From: Clostridia bacterium
Lineage (GTDB): Bacteria; Bacillota; Clostridia; Monoglobales; Monoglobaceae
Length of the DNA stretch: 32,431 bases
NCBI GenBank assembly: GCA_900769795.1
Contig: CAAGHZ010000063.1
Span: forward strand, 1 to 32,431
Direction: 5' to 3'
Made by a program: the position numbers and the translations under genes
The notes under the pieces: model-generated
What the model saw: the letters and a program-made list of their open reading frames with translations, nothing else
What the model was told of the DNA's origin: nothing
The model's database searches: none
Shown here: positions 24,206 through 31,958 of the stretch, in pieces
Layout: each line of letters begins with the position of its first letter
Numbering within the stretch: position 1 is the first letter of the stretch

Positions 24206-27200
24206 TATTTTATCTCTGTTACTGCGATTGGCTCTGTTTTTGAAAGTTCAAAATTTGCTTCCATTACATCTGCAAGCGCATTGACGGTGTCGATTGATGT
24301 CAGGATATTGACACTGCACTCTGATGCTGTACGACGCATCTTAAATCCGTCACTTTCTTTTACATTACCCTTCCTTGGAATATCTACCACAAGGTCACAT
24401 ATTCCGCTTCTTATTACATCAAGAACATTGGGCACGCCCTCACTGATTTTCTTGGCTCTCTTTACTTCAAAGCCATGCTTTTCAAGGAAGTCGGCAGTTC
24501 CTGTTGTTGCAACAAAACTACATCCTGCATTCTTGAACTTCTCAGCAATCGGCAGGAAAATCTCCTTATCTCTGTCACATACTGTCACAAGTATATTGCT
24601 GCCGGCAGAGGGGATTGTCATTTCTGCACCCACAAAGCCTTTGTAAAGTGCTTCATGATATGTCTTACCAACACCAAGCACCTCACCGGTAGAGCGCATC
24701 TCAGGGCCAAGGCTTACTTCAACCATCGGAAGTTTCTTGGTTGAGAAGACAGGCACCTTTACGGCAACCACGTCAGGCTCGGGGTTTATGCCCGATGCAT
24801 ATCCCATATCAGCAAGTTTCTCGCCAAGCATTACTCTTGTCGCAAGTTCAATAACCGGCACATTTGTAACCTTTGTTATATAAGGCACTGTACGGCTTGA
24901 ACGTGGGTTTACTTCTATAATATAAAGGTCATTCTCAAATTCGATAAACTGAATGTTTATCATACCAATAACCTTAAGAGCAACGGATATTCTGCGTGTT
25001 ACATCCATTATTTTCTGCTTGATTTCCTCTGAAACGCTCTGTGGCGGATAAATGGAAATACTGTCGCCGGAGTGAACACCTGCTCTCTCTAAGTGCTCCA
25101 TTATACCCGGGATAAACACATCTGTACCATCACAGATTGCGTCAACTTCAAGTTCTTTTCCGCTAAGGTAACGGTCAATAAGAACAGGATTGTCAGAATC
25201 TTTCATAAATGCATCTTCAAGATAGAGAGTAAGCTCTGTTTCGTTATGAGTAATCTCCATACCCTGACCACCAAGAACGTAGGAGGGACGAACAAGAAGT
25301 GGATATCCAAGGGCATCGGCATAAGCCTTTCCCTCTTCAACATTCCACACAGCCTTACCCTTAGGTCTCTTGATGTTGAGTTCCTCAAGCAAGTCATCAA
25401 ACTTCTCTCTGTCCTCTGCCTCGTCAATCTGCTTCGGCAGGGTGCCGAGAACAGGCACATTCATATCAGCTAAGAAGTTTGCAAGTTTAATCGCAGTCTG
25501 TCCGCCGAACTGAAGGATTACACCATCAGGCTTCTCAAGGTCGATTACACTCATAACATCCTCTTCGGTAAGAGGCTCAAAGTACAACTTGTCAGATGTA
25601 TCAAAGTCAGTACTAACCGTCTCGGGATTGTTGTTTATGATAATCGTCTCAATACCAAACTTTTTAAGGGCGTTGATGCTGTGAACACTACAATAGTCAA
25701 ACTCAATACCCTGGCCGATACGGATAGGACCTGAACCGATAACAAGAACCTTCTTCTTATCAGATGGGCCTGCCTCATTGACAGTATCATAGGTTGAGTA
25801 ATAGTAAGGCGAAACCGCCTCAAACTCACCTGCGCAGGTATCAACCATTTTGTATACAGGAACAAGTCCCAACTGCTTACGAAGGTTGCGGATATCTGCA
25901 CCCTTGCAACCGATAAACTGAGCAATACCCTCATCAGCAAAGCCCATCTTTTTGTACTTTGTCAGAACCTCAGGTGTCAGAGTGTCAAGAGTATACTCTC
26001 TGAGTTCTTCCTCCATGTCAACAATGTTCTTTATCTTTTTGAGGAAGAATGGATCCATGCCCGAAATCTCTGATATCTTTTCTATCTTATATCCTCGACG
26101 GATAAGTTCTGCAAGGTCAAAAAGTCTCTCATCATCAGGGGTCTTTACTCTTCTCTTTAAATCCTCTGATGTTTTACCCTTGGAGTAATCTCTCTCAAGG
26201 GTAAACTGCTTAATTTCAAGCGAACGTACACCCTTTAAGAGTGCTGCCTCAAAGGTGTTGCCGATTGACATAATCTCGCCCGTTGCCATCATCTTTGTTC
26301 CAAGAGTACGCTTTGCACCAAAAAACTTGTCAAAGGGCCACTTCGGGATCTTCATAACAACATAGTCAACTGATGGCTCAAAGCACGCATAAGTTGTGCC
26401 TGTAACCGCGTTTTTAATCTCATCAAGATTGTATCCAAGAGCAATCTTTGCCGCAATCTTTGCAATAGGATAACCTGTCGCTTTTGACGCAAGCGCTGAT
26501 GAACGGCTAACTCTTGGGTTGATTTCGATTACTGCGTACTCAAAACTGTTGGGATCAAGCGCAAACTGTACGTTACAACCACCCTTGATTTCGATTGAGT
26601 CGATTATATCAAGGGCCGCTGTGCGAAGCATCTGATATTCTCTGTCCGCAAGAGTCTGCGCAGGGGCAACAACGATACTGTCACCTGTATGTACGCCGAC
26701 AGGGTCAACATTCTCCATACTGCAGACGGTTATGCAGTTGCCCGCCCCGTCTCTTATAACTTCAAACTCTATCTCTTTCCAGCCACGGATACATTTTTCT
26801 ATAAGAACCTGTCCAACTCTTGATAAGTGAATACCCTGAGTTGCTATCTCTATAAGTTCTGCTTCATCCTCTGCAATACCGCCGCCTGTTCCGCCAAGTG
26901 TGTAAGCAGGACGAACAATAACGGGGTAGCCGATTTCTCTTGCAAAGTCTGCCGCATCCTCAACGGTGTTTACAATCTCGCCTCTGATAATGGGCTGACC
27001 TGTACGCTCCATAAGGTTTTTGAAACACTCTCTATCCTCGCCCTCTTTGATTGTGTCGATAGAACTGCCGATTACACGAACTCCATATTTATCAAGGATT
27101 CCCTTGTCATAAAGTTCACATGAGAGGTTAAGACCCGTCTGGCCACCCATTCCTGCAATAAGACTGTCGGGGCGTTCTTTTGCAATTATGTTTTCTATTG

Positions 27201-27417
27201 TTTCGATTGTAAGAGGCTCAATATATGTCTTATCAGCCGTCTGCACATCTGTCATAATTGTAGCAGGGTTACTGTTGACAAGAACAACCTCTATGCCTTC
27301 TTCACGAAGCGCCTGACACGCCTGTGTGCCTGAATAGTCAAACTCTGCCGCCTGACCTATAACAATAGGGCCTGAGCCTATTACCAATACCTTTTTTATA
27401 CTATTATCCTTTGGCAT
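24205..27417 (-). CDS. carB: carbamoyl-phosphate synthase large subunit
   Basis: CarB makes carbamoyl phosphate from bicarbonate, ammonia and two ATP for pyrimidine and arginine synthesis. At 1070 residues it is full length. Two homologous ATP-grasp halves are seen: VLVIGSGPIVIGQAAEFDYSG begins the first, and VLVIGSGPIRIGQGIEFDYCS begins the second near residue 557. ATP-binding sites are VIVRPAYTLGGTGGG and LLVRPSYVLGGQGME. A C-terminal MGS-like regulatory domain (about 935-1070) is present, with FVATTGTADFLEKHG and VVDIPRKG. All main catalytic motifs look normal, in contrast to the partner CarA. The ATG at 27417 follows a GGAGGGG site, 12 bases after carA. A terminator lies at the stop. Confidence 0.97.
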   Translation of the reverse strand: MPKDNSIKKVLVIGSGPIVIGQAAEFDYSGTQACQALREEGIEVVLVNSNPATIMTDVQTADKTYIEPLTIETIENIIAKERPDSLIAGMGGQTGLNLSCELYDKGILDKYGVRVIGSSIDTIKEGEDRECFKNLMERTGQPIIRGEIVNTVEDAADFAREIGYPVIVRPAYTLGGTGGGIAEDEAELIEIATQGIHLSRVGQVLIEKCIRGWKEIEFEVIRDGAGNCITVCSMENVDPVGVHTGDSIVVAPAQTLADREYQMLRTAALDIIDSIEIKGGCNVQFALDPNSFEYAVIEINPRVSRSSALASKATGYPIAKIAAKIALGYNLDEIKNAVTGTTYACFEPSVDYVVMKIPKWPFDKFFGAKRTLGTKMMATGEIMSIGNTFEAALLKGVRSLEIKQFTLERDYSKGKTSEDLKRRVKTPDDERLFDLAELIRRGYKIEKISEISGMDPFFLKKIKNIVDMEEELREYTLDTLTPEVLTKYKKMGFADEGIAQFIGCKGADIRNLRKQLGLVPVYKMVDTCAGEFEAVSPYYYSTYDTVNEAGPSDKKKVLVIGSGPIRIGQGIEFDYCSVHSINALKKFGIETIIINNNPETVSTDFDTSDKLYFEPLTEEDVMSVIDLEKPDGVILQFGGQTAIKLANFLADMNVPVLGTLPKQIDEAEDREKFDDLLEELNIKRPKGKAVWNVEEGKAYADALGYPLLVRPSYVLGGQGMEITHNETELTLYLEDAFMKDSDNPVLIDRYLSGKELEVDAICDGTDVFIPGIMEHLERAGVHSGDSISIYPPQSVSEEIKQKIMDVTRRISVALKVIGMINIQFIEFENDLYIIEVNPRSSRTVPYITKVTNVPVIELATRVMLGEKLADMGYASGINPEPDVVAVKVPVFSTKKLPMVEVSLGPEMRSTGEVLGVGKTYHEALYKGFVGAEMTIPSAGSNILVTVCDRDKEIFLPIAEKFKNAGCSFVATTGTADFLEKHGFEVKRAKKISEGVPNVLDVIRSGICDLVVDIPRKGNVKESDGFKMRRTASECSVNILTSIDTVNALADVMEANFELSKTEPIAVTEIK

Positions 27418-27429
27418 AAATCTCCCCTC

Positions 27430-28482
27430 CTATATCTCAAATTCATCGAATACGCTGTTGCCTTTTTTGTGCGAACTCGGATAATCCTCAGGTCTGAACT
27501 GAACAGTTTTGATTCCAAGTTTTTCCGAGCACAAGCCCTGACAACTACCGTCGTTTATGTTTACATAAGAAACCTCAACATCGCCCGGGATGTTCTCCAG
27601 AACATAGTTGTGATTCTGTGCGGTAACTATAACCTTTCCCGTCTTGATATTCTTAACAGGCTGATTTGCCCCGTGATGACCAAACTTAAGTTTTGTAATC
27701 TCACAGCCCACAGCCGCACCTACCACAAGGTGTCCAAGACAGATCCCGTAAATCGGCAATTTGCCGATAAGGGCCTTTACAGCATTAACTGTCTCAGGAA
27801 TATCTTCAGGAGTTCCCGGTCCGCTTGACACAAGCACGCCGTCGGGGCTTATGCTGAGGATTTCCTCTGCCGATGCGTTGTATGGAAGCACCGTCACTTT
27901 GCATCCTCTGTCTGTCAGGCCACGCAGAATTGCTTTCTTTGTGCCCACGTCAATTACCGCTATGTGTTTGCCTTCTCCATCAATCTCGTATTTTTCTTTT
28001 GTGCTTACTTTCGCAACCGCACCTGAATTATCAAAGCTTGAAAATCTCTCGGCAATCTCGCTGTCGGAAAGTTCCTGCGTTGTAATAATTGCCTTCATGC
28101 AACCCAAATCACGTATAGTGCGTGTAAGCGCACGTGTGTCTATCCCTTCAATTCCGACAATGTGACTTTGACGGAGGAATCCGTCAAGATCCATCTCTGT
28201 TCTGAAGTTGTTGGGATAATCACATCTTTCGCGGACAACAAGGGCGCTGAGCGACGGCTTGTCCGACTCCATATCCTCAAGATTTATACCATAGTTACCC
28301 ACCAGAGGGTACGTAAGAACAACGATCTGGCCGCAATAAGCAGGGTCGGTAATTGCCTCCTGATATCCTGTCATGGCAGTTGAAAAAACAACCTCTCCGA
28401 TAACATCCTCTGTATAACCAAAGGTGCGTCCTCTAAAACGCAATCCATTCTCTAAAATGAGTTCTGCTGATTTCGAATGCAT
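27430..28482 (-). CDS. carA: carbamoyl-phosphate synthase small subunit with a degenerate glutaminase site
   Basis: CarA normally hydrolyses glutamine and feeds ammonia to CarB. This 350-residue protein has the N-terminal CPSase domain (TGYQEAITDP near 38-47) and a class I GATase domain. The nucleophile C248 is present (YGICLGH). Several other key positions are changed relative to E. coli and B. subtilis CarA as I recall them. The catalytic histidine of HPE is R330 (VQFRPE), although E332 is kept. The glutamine-binding Q after GICLGH is L252. The HG in NHGF is HN (N292). The S of TDPSY is A48. The protein ends at FDEFEI, a few residues short of relatives. Glutamine use is therefore doubtful and ammonia use is likely. 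The gene sits behind a leader with a terminator. Confidence 0.93.
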   Translation of the reverse strand: MHSKSAELILENGLRFRGRTFGYTEDVIGEVVFSTAMTGYQEAITDPAYCGQIVVLTYPLVGNYGINLEDMESDKPSLSALVVRERCDYPNNFRTEMDLDGFLRQSHIVGIEGIDTRALTRTIRDLGCMKAIITTQELSDSEIAERFSSFDNSGAVAKVSTKEKYEIDGEGKHIAVIDVGTKKAILRGLTDRGCKVTVLPYNASAEEILSISPDGVLVSSGPGTPEDIPETVNAVKALIGKLPIYGICLGHLVVGAAVGCEITKLKFGHHGANQPVKNIKTGKVIVTAQNHNYVLENIPGDVEVSYVNINDGSCQGLCSEKLGIKTVQFRPEDYPSSHKKGNSVFDEFEI

Positions 28483-28500
28483 ACAATCACTCCTTGAAAA

Positions 28501-28540
28501 TAAAAATAAAAAGGACTATTGAACAATAGTTCAACGTCCT
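28501..28540 (-). terminator. intrinsic terminator (attenuator) in the carA leader
   Basis: On the minus-strand transcript AGGAC-TTGAAC (from 28540) pairs with GTTCAA-GTCCT (ending at 28512), with a small bulge and an AUUG/UAUU-type loop. It is followed by TTTTTTATTTTTATTTT. It stands between the leader-peptide ORF, whose stop it contains, and the carA ribosome binding site. An alternative smaller hairpin CTATTG-AA-CAATAG uses the same bases, so competing folds are possible. Confidence 0.75.
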
Positions 28541-28629
28541 ATATGTTTAAAATTTGAAATAGCAATACCAATACAATTGAAAGCGGAAGCAATAAATATA
28601 TCATATGATGTCATACATGTGATAGGCAT
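28531..28629 (-). CDS. putative 32-residue leader peptide of the carAB operon
   Basis: A short ORF starts MPITCMTSYDIFIAS and ends NFKHIGR before a TGA stop. GAAAGGAG lies 11 bases upstream of its ATG. The final codons Gly-Arg-stop fall within the 5' arm of the terminator hairpin at 28501-28540, the position needed for translation-coupled attenuation. A ribosome paused at the end of the peptide would block the hairpin and allow carA transcription. The peptide has one arginine, as the last residue, and seven isoleucines, but no run of one amino acid. The ORF could occur by chance; its start signal and placement argue against that. No homologue is known to me. Confidence 0.55.
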   Translation of the reverse strand: MPITCMTSYDIFIASAFNCIGIAISNFKHIGR

Positions 28630-28642
28630 ATTCGGTTCCGCT
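28582..28642 (-). promoter_or_regulatory. long-range stem in the carA leader covering the leader-peptide start site
   Basis: TTCCGCT (28636-28642) and AGCGGAA (28582-28588) are exact inverted repeats. In the minus-strand RNA they pair AGCGGAA with UUCCGCU, and two G-U pairs can extend the stem over the GGAG of the leader-peptide ribosome binding site. This could hold the peptide start closed in one state. Function is inferred. Confidence 0.45.
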
Positions 28643-28670
28643 CCTTTCTATATCGTTACAACTTCATATT

Positions 28671-28699
28671 ATTCTACCACTTTTAGGCCTTTTCGTCAA
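28671..28699 (-). promoter_or_regulatory. promoter of the carAB operon
   Basis: On the minus strand TTGACG (28699-28694) and TAGAAT (28676-28671) are separated by 17 bases. The predicted start is near 28664, giving a leader of about 180 bases that contains the peptide ORF and terminator. The promoter lies just after the stop of the VIT-domain gene. Confidence 0.75.
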
Positions 28700-28736
28700 G
28701 CAATTTTGAAAAAAATATTTACTAATTTTTCTGTTA

Positions 28737-30713
28737 TTATTCTCCTTGATTTTGAGCAATCATTCTTGCCGCGCTCATCAGATCAGGTACAAATCCATAC
28801 GGAAGCGAGCCTCCTGCGCCGAAAAGACCACAGAGCATATCGGCAGCTTCCTTTGGCCTATGTGTAAGTTTCATACCTCCGTAGGCAAAATCCCCCAAAT
28901 ATTTTTGGGCAGATGCCATAAAACCACTCTTCTCTATGGACACTCCTGCCGCAACAAGAGCAAGTACAGCCACAAGGGTCTGCTGCCGACGCAGAGCCGG
29001 GCTTACTTCTCCCGGCGCGCAGATTGCCCCATCTGAGCGCATATTCCTGATGATAATATCCTTGCAAAGTGCCAAAAGTTCTTTGCTTCTGCACATCTCA
29101 TCCACCTCACCAAAGGCAGACGGTCTGCCCTCAAACACCTCACATGATCTCATTCCCGAATCAGGCACGACAACCCTTATAACCGCCTTCACAGTTCCGT
29201 CAAACATAGCAACAAGTGCAGTTTCTGAATTTATATATGAATATTTTATTCCTATTTCCTCAAGTTTTGCCCTCAACCCACGGACTTCGTTGGCAGGGCA
29301 TACCTCCAGCCTTTTCTCAATATATTTTGATACATACTCTGCATACGCAAGTTGAATCGGCGCAAAACTTTGATACACCGAGACGTTCTCAAGCAGAACT
29401 TCTCTCTCTTCACCGCAGTATTTAATTATGAATCTTTTCGGCGCAACCTCTCCCGAAAAATCCGCAAAAACAGTTATGCCACTGTCAACAGGGTTTTCTT
29501 CGTTGATAATCGGCACTCTTTCTCCGTCCGCAAACACCTCCGGTTTCTGATTTCTTTTGCCTATAAACTTCCGCAAAATTTCTTCTGCACGCTCTGCTAT
29601 ATTGTCGCTTCCAAAAATATGTTCTCTCGCTCCGCCGCAGTTGGTTATAAATTCATCCAGTTCTTCCGCCTGTGCCAAAGCGCCGAGCGTTACCGCACAA
29701 AATCCGCTTCCCTCAAACTCATCCTTCATTTTATCTGTCTGCAAGCCGGCATCTGCTCCGCATATCAATACGGGCAAGGTATCCTCTGTTATATACAGGC
29801 TTGCCTTCCGAAGCATATCCGTAAGGTTACCGCAACCAAAACCTTCACTTATCCTTCCCGTCAGCACAGAAATATTTTCATCATTGTTCTCACAATATGT
29901 CTGTTTCTCATCCTTTGCCTCAACCACTAAAAACCTTCCGTCAAAACTTTTGGCAAGGTCAAGGATAAGTTCTCTGCCTGCCCTCGCCGCCCCGTAAATC
30001 AATGAACCTTCATCGTATACAATCAACAATTGCCTGTATTTATGAGCCCTCTCCGCCAATATCATTTCATCAGAATACAGACGGCATAGCATGCTGCCTC
30101 CCGCCTGACCATAAACCACAATAGCAGAACTTTTATTCTCCACGCCACACATTCTGACAGAAAAATCCCTGTCGGCCTTTATATCTCCGGTAGAAATCAC
30201 AGTTTCTCTCTCTGATATATCTGAGTCAATTATGTGGGTGGGCGAAGAAAACATCATTTTATCCTTAAAGTTTCCGTGCAGAACGAGAGAAACGTTGGCA
30301 ACTCTATTGCATCCTTCTCCGCTACGACTCTCGCGCGCAAGAGGAATCGTCATCGTTCTCTCTCCATCTATGGTTTCGAGCCTTACATAAAGCCTGACTC
30401 TGACGTGACTCTCACCAGCCTGAGTTTCTCCAAGGCGGAGCATATATGTTGTGCTATCAACTCTGCTGAGTACTGCACCCGCAAAAGATGCATCCCACAT
30501 TCTTTCAGCGTGAGACACCGATACAACAGTCGTATTGACAACGCTTTTATCTGCGCGCCGTATCTTCATGTCCGAAAGCACAGCGCCCTTAGGTAGTGAA
30601 AAAATATACTCTGCCATCGCCCCGCAAGGATTATTGTTTACAAAACACATATCATATGACAGATATGCATACTCGCAATATACCTCTCCCTTTACGGAAA
30701 TACTTTTAAGCAT
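28737..30713 (-). CDS. VIT-domain protein with a degenerate von Willebrand A-like region
   Basis: The 658-residue protein begins with a VIT domain (about residues 1-130): AEYIFSLPKGAVLSDMKI and YMLRLGETQAGESHVRVRLYV fit the pattern of vault and inter-alpha-trypsin proteins. A von Willebrand A-like fold follows (about 225-345). Its metal-ion site is lost. The DxSxS motif reads DEGSL (234-238), and the threonine loop reads GCGNLTDML without the threonine. The C-terminal third (about 500-658) is unlike named domains. No signal peptide or membrane helix is evident, so it is probably cytoplasmic. The ATG has AAGGGGGAG upstream and its own promoter. Function is unknown; a protein-binding scaffold is a guess. 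Confidence 0.8.
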   Translation of the reverse strand: MLKSISVKGEVYCEYAYLSYDMCFVNNNPCGAMAEYIFSLPKGAVLSDMKIRRADKSVVNTTVVSVSHAERMWDASFAGAVLSRVDSTTYMLRLGETQAGESHVRVRLYVRLETIDGERTMTIPLARESRSGEGCNRVANVSLVLHGNFKDKMMFSSPTHIIDSDISERETVISTGDIKADRDFSVRMCGVENKSSAIVVYGQAGGSMLCRLYSDEMILAERAHKYRQLLIVYDEGSLIYGAARAGRELILDLAKSFDGRFLVVEAKDEKQTYCENNDENISVLTGRISEGFGCGNLTDMLRKASLYITEDTLPVLICGADAGLQTDKMKDEFEGSGFCAVTLGALAQAEELDEFITNCGGAREHIFGSDNIAERAEEILRKFIGKRNQKPEVFADGERVPIINEENPVDSGITVFADFSGEVAPKRFIIKYCGEEREVLLENVSVYQSFAPIQLAYAEYVSKYIEKRLEVCPANEVRGLRAKLEEIGIKYSYINSETALVAMFDGTVKAVIRVVVPDSGMRSCEVFEGRPSAFGEVDEMCRSKELLALCKDIIIRNMRSDGAICAPGEVSPALRRQQTLVAVLALVAAGVSIEKSGFMASAQKYLGDFAYGGMKLTHRPKEAADMLCGLFGAGGSLPYGFVPDLMSAARMIAQNQGE

Positions 30714-30741
30714 ATTTTCTCCCCCTTACAATTTTATAATA

Positions 30742-30770
30742 ATTTTATATTATCCGTCACGTATTGTCAA
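30742..30770 (-). promoter_or_regulatory. promoter of the VIT-domain gene
   Basis: On the minus strand TTGACA (30770-30765) and TAAAAT (30747-30742) are separated by 17 bases. The ATG of the gene is about 28 bases beyond the -10 box. It is divergent from the azlC promoter. Confidence 0.75.
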
Positions 30771-30845
30771 CGAATATTCTTTTGCTTTTTATTATACTTA
30801 CAATTCATAACGCAATTTTTTTAAATTTTTTGGGTTGTTTTTTGG

Positions 30846-30874
30846 TTGAACTTTTAATACTTTTGTGGTAAAAT
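30846..30874 (+). promoter_or_regulatory. promoter of the azlC-azlD operon
   Basis: TTGAAC (30846-30851) and TAAAAT (30869-30874) are separated by 17 bases, with GAAGG and the ATG at 30904 following. T-rich tracts lie upstream of the -35 box and could act as an UP element. Confidence 0.72.
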
Positions 30875-30903
30875 TATAGAAAATTTTTCTCGAAGGTATT
30901 AAA

Positions 30904-31623
30904 ATGAACAAGAAAACTTTTAAAAAATCATTTCTCGACAGTCTGCCTGTTCTTGCGGGCTATACAATAATGGGCATGGGCTTTGGAATACTTCTCAACG
31001 CTCAGGGCTACAGTTTCCGGTGGGCATTTCTTATGGGACTTACGATTTTGTCAGGCTCTATGCAGTACGCCACCGTTGACCTTTTGGCAGGAGGCGCATC
31101 TTTTATAACCTCTGCTATAATGACTCTTGTTATAAACGCAAGATACTTCTTCTATGGTCTTTCGATGATTGGCAAATACTCTAAAGTAAAAAGAGGAAAG
31201 TGGTATCTGATTTTTGCCCTGACAGATGAGACCTACTCTCTTGCAGCAACCTTTGACGAAACCAAGCCAGAAAACGTAGGCGTCAGCAAAAAGGGTTATT
31301 ACTTTACCCTGTCAATGCTTAATCATTGTTACTGGATTGTCGGTTGTACCCTCGGTGCAATCCTCGGCGAAGTTGCCCACTTTGACAGTCGTGGCATGGA
31401 ATTTGCAATGACGGCACTCTTTATCACCATATTTGTTGATCAATGGTTTGACAACAAGGACCACTTCCCTGCGCTTTTCGGTGTTGGAATTTCTCTTCTT
31501 TGTCTCTTTATCTTCGGGGCTGAAGGCTTTGTTATTCCCGCTATGGTTATTCTGACGCTGACCATGTTGCTTAAACCGACAAAGAAGGAAAAGGATGAAG
31601 GGGGAGAACAAACCAATGGATAA
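30904..31623 (+). CDS. azlC: AzlC-family branched-chain amino acid exporter, large subunit
   Basis: The 239-residue membrane protein belongs to the AzlC family, whose members with AzlD (BrnFE in Corynebacterium) export branched-chain amino acids and some analogues. It has about six to seven hydrophobic segments. Family features include LPVLAGYTIMGMGFGILLNAQG near the N-terminus, TILSGSMQYATVDLLAGGAS in helix 2-3, and VINARYFFYGLSM. The C-terminal end is hydrophobic until a lysine/glutamate-rich tail (KPTKKEKDEGGEQ). The next gene, azlD, overlaps by 8 bases, so the two subunits are made together. The specific substrate is not shown. Confidence 0.93.
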   Translation: MNKKTFKKSFLDSLPVLAGYTIMGMGFGILLNAQGYSFRWAFLMGLTILSGSMQYATVDLLAGGASFITSAIMTLVINARYFFYGLSMIGKYSKVKRGKWYLIFALTDETYSLAATFDETKPENVGVSKKGYYFTLSMLNHCYWIVGCTLGAILGEVAHFDSRGMEFAMTALFITIFVDQWFDNKDHFPALFGVGISLLCLFIFGAEGFVIPAMVILTLTMLLKPTKKEKDEGGEQTNG

Positions 31624-31945
31624 AAACATATATTCTATTATAACCGTTGCCATCGTCTCTTTTGTCACTATTTTGCTGAGAGGCATCTCCTTTATTGCCT
31701 TCAAAAACGGTAAGGAAGTTCCGCCTTTTATAAAAAAACTCGGCAACCTCTTGCCCTACGGCATTATGGGGCTTCTGGTGGTTTACTGCCTCAAAGATAC
31801 TGCGGTAATGTCCCACCCCTATGGGATACCTGAATTAATTTCTGTCTCTTTGGTTGTGGCTATTCAGGCATGGAAGAGGAACTCTCTTGTCAGCGTTCTG
31901 GTGGGCACTGCCTGCTATATGATTTTAATTAGAACAATTTTTTAA
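31616..31945 (+). CDS. azlD: AzlD-family branched-chain amino acid transport small subunit
   Basis: The 109-residue protein has four hydrophobic segments and contains TILLRGISFIAF and LGNLLPYGIMGLLVVYCLKD, the usual signature of AzlD/BrnE. It is the partner of AzlC in export of branched-chain amino acids. The ATG at 31616 is chosen because GGGGGAG lies 8-9 bases upstream. The alternative ATG at 31595 would add seven charged residues and has a poorer site. The gene overlaps azlC by 8 bases. Confidence 0.92.
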   Translation: MDKNIYSIITVAIVSFVTILLRGISFIAFKNGKEVPPFIKKLGNLLPYGIMGLLVVYCLKDTAVMSHPYGIPELISVSLVVAIQAWKRNSLVSVLVGTACYMILIRTIF

Positions 31946-31958
31946 AGGAGCGACTTAT

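Noticed and set aside
28483..28670. PyrR-binding attenuator, T-box or known riboswitch in the carA leader
   Set aside because: I could not find the PyrR-binding consensus, a T-box antiterminator sequence or a riboswitch core. Only the peptide ORF, one stem and a terminator are supported.
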